A model generated the notes under the pieces. That model was given only the letters and a program-made list of their open reading frames with translations, was not told the DNA's origin and searched no databases. Below, piece by piece: positions 1 through 6,939 of a DNA stretch of 12,823 nucleotides. This DNA is from CAZIWX01 sp964543125 (lineage in GTDB: Bacteria > Fidelibacterota > UBA8477), in assembly GCA_964543125.1 (NCBI GenBank), contig CAZIWX010000071.1, forward strand, positions 1-12,823, in the 5' to 3' direction. Numbering within the stretch: the stretch's first letter is position 1; each line of letters begins with the position of its first letter. Made by a program: the position numbers and the translations under genes.

Positions 1-19
1 GGAGCAGCCATTTTAGCAC

Positions 20-25
20 AAGGGG
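20..25 (+). promoter_or_regulatory. Ribosome binding site of the first thiolase
   Basis: A purine run AGGGGG lies nine bases before the ATG at 35, the expected place for a Shine-Dalgarno site, and it decides that start. Only 34 bases precede the gene, so any operon promoter or further upstream gene is outside the window. Confidence 0.7.
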
Positions 26-34
26 GAATCTGAT

Positions 35-1285
35 ATGAGAAAACCGCGTATTCTCGGCGCCACGTATGAAAATTTTTATCTGTTGCAGGGAGGCCTCACG
101 CCGTTTGGAAAATTTTGCGGCACCCTGGGAACCGTTAATCGGATCGATTTGGGAATCACGGCTTCCCGGGCGACGCTGGAACGCTCCGGCGTCAAACCTG
201 GGGATGTGGATCATGTCATCTTTGCTAATATCATCCAGGCCGGATACGATGCACTCTATTTGCCGCGGCATATCGGGCTTTATTGCGGGATTCCGGAAAC
301 AGTCCCGGCGCTGATGGTGCAACGAATCTGCGGCTCCGGATTTGAATCGATCATTGTGGGCGCCGAAAATATCATTTTGGGAAAAGCTGACCTGGTTCTG
401 GCGGGCGGGACCGAAAACATGACGCTGGCGCCCACGTCATCGTTTGGCAATCGCCTGGGATATCGCCTGGGAAGCGTAACCTTTAAAGATATGCTCTGGG
501 AAGGCTTAATGGACCCGGCTTCCGGTTGCACCATGGGCGACACGGCCGAAAATCTTGCTAAACAATATCAAATCACACGCGCAGACGTAGACGATTTCGC
601 CATCCGTTCCCATACGCAGGCTTTTGAGGCCCTTGAGTCAGGACGTTTGCGGGAAGAGCTTGTTTCCATCTCCTCGGGCATCCATGCAAAGGAGGGCTTA
701 ACTCCTCGAAAGTATCGGCTGAATCCATCCCGGGCAACTTTGGACCACGACGAAAATATCCGGGCCACGACGCGGGAAAAACTCGCGCAATTAGCGCCAA
801 CCTTTGCCAAAGACGGGGTCCAGACCGCCGGGAATTCCAGCGGAATCGTGGATGGCGCCGCGGCCGTGGTCGTGGCTTCCAAAACGAAGGTCGAAGCTCA
901 AAGTTACCAACCCCTGGCGCGAATAGCCGCCTCGGCTTCCGCGGGCGTTTCACCAAGAATCATGGGAATCGGTCCGGCGCCGGCCATTCGTCACATTCTG
1001 GAATTGACCGGCTTAACCCCGGATGATATCGGATTATTCGAAATTAATGAAGCGTTTGGAGCGCAAATCGTGGCCGTGGAACGGGAACTGAAGCTGGACC
1101 GGGAAAAACTGAATGTGAACGGCGGCGCGATTGCCATTGGTCATCCCCTGGGGGCGACGGGAACGCGTCTCACCCATACCCTGGCGCTGGAGATGAAAAA
1201 ACGCCGGGTGCGCTATGGAATCGCTTCGGCCTGCATCGGGGGCGGACAAGGAACGGCCATTCTTTTAGAAAGGGTTGATTCATGA
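35..1285 (+). CDS. Thiolase (acetyl-CoA acyltransferase), first of two in the operon
   Basis: This 416-residue protein is a full-length biosynthetic/degradative thiolase. It should cleave a 3-oxoacyl-CoA with CoA to give acetyl-CoA and a shortened acyl-CoA in the cytoplasm. The nucleophile is Cys99 in the motif RICGSGFES. The acid/base pair is His370 in GHPLGATG and Cys400 in ACIGGGQG, and the NEAFGAQ loop is present, so all catalytic residues are intact. The length is slightly above the usual 390-400. ATG at 35 has a good ribosome binding site, and the stop overlaps the start of had as ATGA. The place next to ring-cleavage genes suggests 3-oxopimelyl-CoA or acetoacetyl-CoA as substrate. That is inference, since thiolase specificity cannot be read from motifs and a second thiolase lies downstream. 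Family call is very sure, substrate is not. Confidence 0.93.
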   Translation: MRKPRILGATYENFYLLQGGLTPFGKFCGTLGTVNRIDLGITASRATLERSGVKPGDVDHVIFANIIQAGYDALYLPRHIGLYCGIPETVPALMVQRICGSGFESIIVGAENIILGKADLVLAGGTENMTLAPTSSFGNRLGYRLGSVTFKDMLWEGLMDPASGCTMGDTAENLAKQYQITRADVDDFAIRSHTQAFEALESGRLREELVSISSGIHAKEGLTPRKYRLNPSRATLDHDENIRATTREKLAQLAPTFAKDGVQTAGNSSGIVDGAAAVVVASKTKVEAQSYQPLARIAASASAGVSPRIMGIGPAPAIRHILELTGLTPDDIGLFEINEAFGAQIVAVERELKLDREKLNVNGGAIAIGHPLGATGTRLTHTLALEMKKRRVRYGIASACIGGGQGTAILLERVDS

Positions 1286-2331
1286 TTACCGGATATCAAA
1301 TGACGGCCCGGGACCTTCCCCTGGAACCGGTTGAATTTGAAACTCCAGCCTTACAGGCGGGGGAAGCACTGGTAAAAATCGCCGGGTGCGGTGTCTGTCA
1401 TACGGATATCAGCTTCTGGCACCACGGCGTTCCCACCCGGCATGCATTGCCCCTCATTCTGGGACATGAGATTTCCGGAACCGTAATCGCCGGCTCGCCG
1501 GCCTGGGTTGGGAAACAGGTCATTGTTCCGGCGGTGTTGCCCTGCGGCCGGTGTGAACTCTGCCACGCCGGACGCAGCAATATCTGCCAGAATCAAAAAA
1601 TGCCCGGCAACGATTTCCAGGGCGGTTTTGCGTCCCATATAGTGGTTCCGGACCACTATTTGGCTTCCGTGCCGGAGGAATTATTGGTTTCTTATGATTT
1701 AGCTGAACTGGCCGTCATTGCGGATGCCGTCTCGACGCCCTACCAGGTCGTAAAAAAGAGCGGACTGAAAGCCGGTGATTTTGCTGTTTTAATCGGCGTG
1801 GGTGGCATCGGACTCTATGCCGCCCAAATCGCCACCATGACCGGCGCCGTGGTTCTGGCTCTGGATCTTGACGACCGGAAACTGAAGCAGGTCCGGCAGG
1901 CCGGTGTGGAACGGACGCTGAATACCGAAGGAATGGATATTCGCGCCATTAAATCCGAAGTGAAACGCATCGCTAAAGATACGGGCGTTAGCCCCTACCA
2001 GTGGAAAATCTATGAATTATCCGGTACCAAAGCCGGTCAGGAACTGGCGTACGCCTTGCTGGGAATTGCCGGCACCCTGTCCATTGTCGGTTTCACGCTG
2101 GACAAACTGGAAGTGCGCTTGAGTAACTTAATGGCTTTCGATGCCCGGGTTATCGGAACCTGGGGCTGCAAACCGGAACTGTATTCCCAAGTGCTTGCGG
2201 CGGTGGGTGAAGGCCGAATTACAATCAAGCCCTTCGTTGAAAAATATCCTTTAGCCGCTATAAACACCGTATTTGAGACCGCGGTCAAAGGGACAAACCT
2301 GAAACGACCGGTCTTAATTCCGGAACCATAA
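1282..2331 (+). CDS. had: 6-hydroxycyclohex-1-ene-1-carbonyl-CoA dehydrogenase
   Basis: This is a zinc-dependent medium-chain alcohol dehydrogenase of 349 residues. It oxidises 6-hydroxycyclohex-1-ene-1-carbonyl-CoA to the 6-oxo compound in the lower benzoyl-CoA pathway. The catalytic zinc site is visible as Cys39 in GCGVCHTD and His62 in LGHE. The structural zinc cysteines are Cys88, Cys91, Cys94 and Cys102. The Rossmann motif GVGGIG is at about 172-177, and Asp195 at the end of the second strand favours NAD over NADP. Family hallmarks that I remember from Thauera Had are present: MPGNDFQGGFASH near 107-119, and SNLMAFDAR followed by WGC near the C-terminus. The ATG overlaps the thiolase stop by four bases. 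The next gene, oah, uses the product of this enzyme, which strongly supports the assignment over a generic alcohol dehydrogenase. Confidence 0.93.
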   Translation: MITGYQMTARDLPLEPVEFETPALQAGEALVKIAGCGVCHTDISFWHHGVPTRHALPLILGHEISGTVIAGSPAWVGKQVIVPAVLPCGRCELCHAGRSNICQNQKMPGNDFQGGFASHIVVPDHYLASVPEELLVSYDLAELAVIADAVSTPYQVVKKSGLKAGDFAVLIGVGGIGLYAAQIATMTGAVVLALDLDDRKLKQVRQAGVERTLNTEGMDIRAIKSEVKRIAKDTGVSPYQWKIYELSGTKAGQELAYALLGIAGTLSIVGFTLDKLEVRLSNLMAFDARVIGTWGCKPELYSQVLAAVGEGRITIKPFVEKYPLAAINTVFETAVKGTNLKRPVLIPEP

Positions 2332-2344
2332 AACGGGGTGAGAA

Positions 2345-3442
2345 ATGGATAATCAAAAGCTTGTTGACCACAATTTAACAACGACGAAATACGACAGTAT
2401 TCTTTATGAACGCCGGCCTTGTCTCGATAAAACCGGGGAACCGGTGGCGGGATTGTATAATGCCTGGATCATGCTTAACAATCCCCGGCAATACAATTCC
2501 TACACAACGCAGGCGGTGAAGGAAATCATTCTTGCTTTCCGGGAGGCCTCCAATGACCGGGCCGTGGTCGCGGTGGTGTTCACGGCGGTGGGTGATAAGG
2601 CGTTTTGTACCGGCGGAAACACCAAAGAATACGCGGAATATTATACCGGGCGGCCCCTGGAGTATAAACAGTACATGCGTCTGTTTAACGACATGATTAC
2701 CAGCATCCTCCACTGCGATAAACCGGTGATTTGCCGGGTGAACGGAATGCGGATCGCCGGGGGACAGGAGATCGGGATGGCCTGTGATTTTTCCATAGCC
2801 AGCGATCTGGCGATTTTTGGTCAGGCCGGACCCAAACATGGAAGCGCGCCGGAAGGCGGCAGTACCGATTTTCTCCACTTATTCGTAGGAATAGAACGGG
2901 CCCTGCAGAGCTGTACCTTATGCGAAATGTGGTCCGCCTATGAAGCGCTGAATTATGGGCTGATCTCCGCGGCGATACCGGTATTGAAGGTTGACGGCCG
3001 CTTTGTTCCCAATCCGAAAGTGATTACGGATCGCTATCTGGACGCCGCGGGGCAGGTGATCTATGGGAAGCAAAAAACGGGTGCGGAGGCCCAAAAAGCG
3101 CGCGAAACGCTTGCCGGCGGCGTCATTGATTTAAGTCCGCTGGATCAGGCCGTGAACGAGCTGGCGACGAAAATTTTATATATGCTGCCGGATTGTGTGA
3201 ATAAAACCCTGAACAGTCTGCGCAAGAAAAAACTGGAACACTGGAATGCCAATGCCCAAACCAACCGGGACTGGCTGGCCCTGAACATGATGACCGAAGC
3301 CAAAGCGGGGTTCCGGGCGTTCAACGAAGGACCCAAAGGCAACCGGGAAGTGGATTTCATTTTATTGCGCCGGAAACTGGCCGCCGGTGAACCCTGGAGT
3401 GAAGAGCTGGTGGAAGCGATTCTGCCGAAACAGCGGGACTGA
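2345..3442 (+). CDS. oah: 6-oxocyclohex-1-ene-1-carbonyl-CoA hydrolase (ring opening)
   Basis: This 365-residue crotonase-fold enzyme adds water to the double bond of 6-oxocyclohex-1-ene-1-carbonyl-CoA and then hydrolyses the ring C-C bond, giving 3-hydroxypimelyl-CoA. It is the homologue of BamA, the common marker gene for anaerobic aromatic degradation. Diagnostic stretches are NNPRQYNSYTT near the N-terminus, FCTGGNTKEYAEYY from residue 87, the crotonase loop GGQEIGMACD at 139-148, and GQAGPKHGSAPEGGSTDF at 159-176. These agree closely with the Thauera and Geobacter proteins as I remember them. The length is close to the roughly 377 residues of the family, so the gene is complete. It starts 13 nt after had, with a GGGGTGAG ribosome binding site at about 2335-2342, and abuts dch without a gap. 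Alternative: an ordinary enoyl-CoA hydratase, made unlikely by the extra C-terminal length and these motifs. Confidence 0.95.
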   Translation: MDNQKLVDHNLTTTKYDSILYERRPCLDKTGEPVAGLYNAWIMLNNPRQYNSYTTQAVKEIILAFREASNDRAVVAVVFTAVGDKAFCTGGNTKEYAEYYTGRPLEYKQYMRLFNDMITSILHCDKPVICRVNGMRIAGGQEIGMACDFSIASDLAIFGQAGPKHGSAPEGGSTDFLHLFVGIERALQSCTLCEMWSAYEALNYGLISAAIPVLKVDGRFVPNPKVITDRYLDAAGQVIYGKQKTGAEAQKARETLAGGVIDLSPLDQAVNELATKILYMLPDCVNKTLNSLRKKKLEHWNANAQTNRDWLALNMMTEAKAGFRAFNEGPKGNREVDFILLRRKLAAGEPWSEELVEAILPKQRD

Positions 3443-4222
3443 ATGATGTTACCGAAGATAAAAACGGAGTTTTTCCTGAACGGCGCCGGCCTGAAAATCC
3501 GGTTGAACGCGCCCAAGGGCAATGTGCTGGATTCGATCATGCTGGAATCCCTGGCGGCGGCGCTTCAAAAAGCGGGACAAAACCCAGATATAAAATGTAT
3601 CGTATTTCAGGGAACGGGCAATCATTTCAGCTTCGGCGCCAGTGTTGAGGAACATACGAAAGCGAATGCGCCCCGGATGTTGCGGCAATTTCACGGACTG
3701 TTTTATCAGCTCATGGACCTTGCTATCCCGGCCGTGGCCTTGATTTCCGGCCAGTGTCTCGGGGGCGGATTTGAATTAGCCCTGGCCTGCGATTTTCTAT
3801 TTGCCGATGCAACGGCCGTTTGCGGTCAACCGGAAATTCGCCTGGGCGTTTTCGCGCCGCCGGCTTCCCTGTTGCTACCTTATAGAATCGGGCAACAAAA
3901 GGCCGGTCAACTGTTGCTGAGTGGCGATTCGATCCAGGCGGAAACGCTCAAAGCCCTAGACCTTGCCGGTGAGATTTACCCGGATCGGCCAACCATGGAA
4001 GCCGCGGTGACGGCCTGGTTGGAAAAGACCTTGATTCCTAAAAGTTCAAGTTCATTGAAACACGCCGTCCGGGCTTCCCGCTGGCAATTGAATCGAATGC
4101 TGCGGGAAGGCTTGAAAGAGCTGGAAGAATTGTATATCCATGATCTAATGGAAACCGGCGACGCCAATGAAGGGATTCAGGCCTTTTTAGAACGGCGGAA
4201 GCCAAAATGGGGGAATACATGA
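3443..4222 (+). CDS. dch: Cyclohexa-1,5-diene-1-carbonyl-CoA hydratase
   Basis: This 259-residue crotonase-family protein hydrates the cyclic dienoyl-CoA made by benzoyl-CoA reductase to 6-hydroxycyclohex-1-ene-1-carbonyl-CoA, the substrate of Had. Visible signatures are HFSFGASVEEH, GQCLGGGFELALACD with Glu111, and GQPEIRLGVFAPPAS with Glu131. The 20-residue spacing of the two glutamates equals that of the catalytic pair in enoyl-CoA hydratases. The GASVEEH and LGVFAP stretches match the Dch/BamR group as I recall it rather than general crotonases, and the C-terminal pattern LMETGDANEGIQAFLERR fits too. The start follows the oah stop directly as TGAATGATG, so either the ATG at 3443 or the one at 3446 could be used. 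The stop overlaps the next start as ATGA. Confidence is high because all three modified beta-oxidation enzymes are adjacent. Confidence 0.92.
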   Translation: MMLPKIKTEFFLNGAGLKIRLNAPKGNVLDSIMLESLAAALQKAGQNPDIKCIVFQGTGNHFSFGASVEEHTKANAPRMLRQFHGLFYQLMDLAIPAVALISGQCLGGGFELALACDFLFADATAVCGQPEIRLGVFAPPASLLLPYRIGQQKAGQLLLSGDSIQAETLKALDLAGEIYPDRPTMEAAVTAWLEKTLIPKSSSSLKHAVRASRWQLNRMLREGLKELEELYIHDLMETGDANEGIQAFLERRKPKWGNT

Positions 4223-6204
4223 AAATACAAACGGTTGGTATTATTGGAGCCGGGACCATGGGGTCGGCCCTGGCGCAGAAATTTGCCCGGGAAAATTTGC
4301 CGGTGGTACTTATGGACCGGGAAGATCGTTTTCTTAAGCGAGGGCTGGATCTGATCAAAACAACCCTTTCCGAGGGAGCCAAACGGGGACTGTTTTCCGA
4401 TGAGGCTGTTCAGGCCATCCTGGCGCGGATTTCCACAACGACGGAGATGACCGATTTAGAACATTGCGACCTGGTCATCGAGGCCGTTTTTGAAGATTTA
4501 AAGGTCAAACAGGACCTTTTTCGTTCTCTGTCCAAAATCGTACCGCAAGCGGCCATTTTAGCTTCCAACACCTCTTCTTTCAGCATCACCGAATTAAGCC
4601 GGGCGGTGCAATATCCGGAACGATTTGTAGGGTTGCACTTCTTCTACCACGCGGCCAAAAACCGGCTCGTGGAGGTGGTAGCCGGTGAAAAAACCGATCC
4701 CGGTTTGATTCCCCGGATCAGGGCTTTTATGCAGCGGGTAGGGAAAGATCCCATCACCTGCAAGGATGCCCACGGCTTTGTGGTGAATCGCTTTTTCGTG
4801 CCCTGGCTGAATGAAGCCGTCCGCCTTTTAGAAGCGGGAGTCGCCGATCCGGGAAGCATCGATGCGGTGGCCTGTAAAACGTTCGGTTGCGGGATGGGAC
4901 CCTTTGCCCTGATGAATGCCACCGGCGTACCGATTGCTTATCACGCCGCGCGCACCCTGGAAGGGGCCTTTAGTTCTTTTTATGCACCCGCAGCACTACT
5001 GAAATCCCGGACCGAGCAGGGCGAAAACTGGAATCTTCAACCCACGGCAGGTGTGGATAAAACCGGTGCGCAAAAAATATCGGAGCGCCTTCTGGGAGCG
5101 GTATTATTGGTTTGCAGTCAACTGCTGGACGAACAGGTTTGTACGGCCGGCGATATTTCCCGCGGCGCCGGGGTCGGTTTGCGTTGGAGTATTACACCGA
5201 TTACCGCAATGGAAACACTCGGCCGCGAGCGGGTCCGGGAATTGATTCAATCCGTCGTTGAGCCGTACCGGCTGCCAATCCCGCGGTCGGTTTCATTGGA
5301 GGTTTGGGAACCGGACTGGGTTCAGTCGGAGATCAGGGGAACGGTTGGGCAAATCACGCTAAACCGGCCGGAAGGATTGAACGCCTTGAATCCGGCTGTG
5401 ATAGAGCAACTCGAAAATCAGTTTTACCGTCTGAATGAGGATGCCCGGGTTCGAACCATTCTGATTACCGGCAGGGGAAAAGCCTTTGTGGCCGGAGCGG
5501 ACATCAAATTTTTTGTGGACCATATTCAGCAGGGAACCATTTCCACAATCATTGATTTCACGAAAAAAGGGCAGGCATTATTCCGCCGGATTGCTGAATC
5601 GAAAAAGCGAGTGATTGCCCTGGTGAATGGATTGGCCTTAGGCGGCGGTCTGGAGTTGGCGCTGGCGGCGGACCGGATTATCGCCCTGGATTCCGCGCGG
5701 ATGGCCTTCCCTGAAACGGGTATCGGTATTTATCCCGGCTTGGGCGGCACGTCCCGCCCGGTGAAAAGAATCGGCGTTGGTCTCACAAAATTTCTGGTGC
5801 TGACCGGGCAGATGATTTCCGCGCACCAAGCCTATGGGATGGGACTCATTGATGCGAGCGTAGACCGGGACGAATTTGAAGCAATATTGGCTGATCCGGA
5901 TTCATGGACAGCAGCACGAAAAGAACCGGAGAATTCATGGTCCGGGGTTTCAGAACTGTTTGAAACCCATTCAGTCAAAGCTTTGCTTGCAACGGACTCT
6001 TTTCCCGAGGCCGGCCGGAAATGGATAAAAAAACTCCGGTTTAAGGCTCCGCTGGCATTGCGAATCGCTGAGCAGCTCATTGAAGCAGCGGGCGGTCCGG
6101 AAGCGGAACTTGGACACCTGGAGGAAATATTCAACACGCAGGATGCGCTGACGGGGTTGCGTTCCGTGTTGTCCGGTGAACGTCCCACATTTGTGGGGGC
6201 CTGA
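4219..6204 (+). CDS. Fused 3-hydroxyacyl-CoA dehydrogenase / enoyl-CoA hydratase
   Basis: This two-function beta-oxidation protein of about 661 residues has the dehydrogenase first and the hydratase second, opposite to FadB. Residues 1-180 are the NAD-binding domain, with GAGTMG at 10-15 and an Asp ending the second strand. The catalytic dyad is His140 and Glu152, and Asn190 lies in HGFVVNRF. Two 3HCDH C-terminal repeats follow, up to about residue 350. From about 365 comes a crotonase domain with AFVAGADI, GLALGGGLELAL containing Glu479, and FPETGIG containing Glu499, so both hydratase glutamates are present. The usual HFFNP motif reads HFFYHAAKNR. I place the start at 4219, where ATG overlaps the dch stop as ATGA and has GGGGGA upstream; an in-frame ATG at 4207 would add four residues. 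The likely role is oxidation of 3-hydroxypimelyl-CoA and/or conversion of crotonyl-CoA to acetoacetyl-CoA. Function is well supported, substrate is inferred. Confidence 0.9.
   Translation: MKIQTVGIIGAGTMGSALAQKFARENLPVVLMDREDRFLKRGLDLIKTTLSEGAKRGLFSDEAVQAILARISTTTEMTDLEHCDLVIEAVFEDLKVKQDLFRSLSKIVPQAAILASNTSSFSITELSRAVQYPERFVGLHFFYHAAKNRLVEVVAGEKTDPGLIPRIRAFMQRVGKDPITCKDAHGFVVNRFFVPWLNEAVRLLEAGVADPGSIDAVACKTFGCGMGPFALMNATGVPIAYHAARTLEGAFSSFYAPAALLKSRTEQGENWNLQPTAGVDKTGAQKISERLLGAVLLVCSQLLDEQVCTAGDISRGAGVGLRWSITPITAMETLGRERVRELIQSVVEPYRLPIPRSVSLEVWEPDWVQSEIRGTVGQITLNRPEGLNALNPAVIEQLENQFYRLNEDARVRTILITGRGKAFVAGADIKFFVDHIQQGTISTIIDFTKKGQALFRRIAESKKRVIALVNGLALGGGLELALAADRIIALDSARMAFPETGIGIYPGLGGTSRPVKRIGVGLTKFLVLTGQMISAHQAYGMGLIDASVDRDEFEAILADPDSWTAARKEPENSWSGVSELFETHSVKALLATDSFPEAGRKWIKKLRFKAPLALRIAEQLIEAAGGPEAELGHLEEIFNTQDALTGLRSVLSGERPTFVGA
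6184..6197 (+). promoter_or_regulatory. Small hairpin overlapping the SDR ribosome binding site
   Basis: CCCACA at 6184-6189 pairs with TGTGGG at 6192-6197. In practice this is a five- or six-base stem with a very small loop. The right arm runs into the GGGGG at 6195-6199, the only Shine-Dalgarno candidate for the ATG at 6205. Ribosomes finishing the upstream gene would melt the hairpin, which could couple translation of the two genes. It is short and may be chance. Confidence 0.35.
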
Positions 6205-6924
6205 ATGTTTTCCGGCAAAACGATAGTCGTCACCGGTGGGTGTAAGGGGATTGGGAAAGCGATTGCCGAACGGTTTCATTCTAATGGCGGAAAAATTTTC
6301 ATCCTGGATATAGAAGCAGATCCCGGTCGAAATAAAGCCCGGATTCAGTATTTTAACGGTGATGTCCGCCAAAACAATGATGTACAAAATTTTATAAAAA
6401 AAGTGGTCGCGGACAGCGGGACAATTGATGTTCTGGTCAACAATGCCGGGATTATCCGGGACGGAGCGATTTGGCATTTGGAAGAAGCTGACTTTGACCA
6501 GGTGCTGGATGTGAATTTAAAAGGCGCCTGGCTCATGTGCCGCGCGGTGGCGCCGATTATGCGGGAGCACCATTCCGGCCGGATAATCAACATTTCCTCC
6601 CGGGCCTGGCTGGGGAATTTTGGCCAAACCAATTATGCCGCTTCCAAGGGCGGCCTGGTGAGTCTCACCCGTGTTCTGGCGCTGGAATTAGCCGGCCGGA
6701 AGATCACCGTGAATACGGTGGCTCCGGGGCTTATTGAAACCGAATTAACCCGGAATCTCGGTAAAGCGGTTTATCAGCAACTGTTGAACAAACAACCCGG
6801 AAAACAGGCCGGAAAACCTGAAGACATCGCCGCCGCGGTTACTTTTCTGGCTTCGCCGGATGCTCAGTTTATCACGGGGCAATGCCTCTACGTGGACGGT
6901 GGCCGAAGCATTGGCGCCGGATAG
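6205..6924 (+). CDS. Short-chain dehydrogenase/reductase, probable 3-hydroxyacyl-CoA dehydrogenase
   Basis: This 239-residue classical SDR has a complete active site. The cofactor motif TGGCKGIG is at 10-17, NNAG at 79-82, catalytic Asn104, Ser131, Tyr144 and Lys148 (YAASK), and the usual PGLIETE stretch is also present. Asp35, at the end of the second strand, points to NAD(H). That suits an oxidising catabolic enzyme better than the NADPH-using FabG it otherwise resembles. The ATG directly follows the stop of the fusion gene, and a GGGGG lies upstream. In this operon it may oxidise 3-hydroxypimelyl-CoA, leaving the fusion enzyme for the C4 steps, or the reverse. Rhodopseudomonas BadH is also an SDR, but it acts on a cyclohexane compound and its partner BadI is not seen here. 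Fold and chemistry are sure, substrate is open. Confidence 0.88.
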   Translation: MFSGKTIVVTGGCKGIGKAIAERFHSNGGKIFILDIEADPGRNKARIQYFNGDVRQNNDVQNFIKKVVADSGTIDVLVNNAGIIRDGAIWHLEEADFDQVLDVNLKGAWLMCRAVAPIMREHHSGRIINISSRAWLGNFGQTNYAASKGGLVSLTRVLALELAGRKITVNTVAPGLIETELTRNLGKAVYQQLLNKQPGKQAGKPEDIAAAVTFLASPDAQFITGQCLYVDGGRSIGAG

Positions 6925-6939
6925 ATCGGTGGCTGGGCA

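Noticed and set aside
4207..4218. Upstream ATG as start of the fusion gene
   Set aside because: The ATG at 4219 makes the ATGA overlap used elsewhere in this operon and has GGGGGA in front; the ATG at 4207 has no clear ribosome binding site.
6205..6924. FabG of fatty acid synthesis, or BadH
   Set aside because: No acp, fabD or fabF neighbours and an NAD-type Asp35 argue against FabG. No BadI or BadK is present, and Oah takes the ring-opening role, which argues against BadH.
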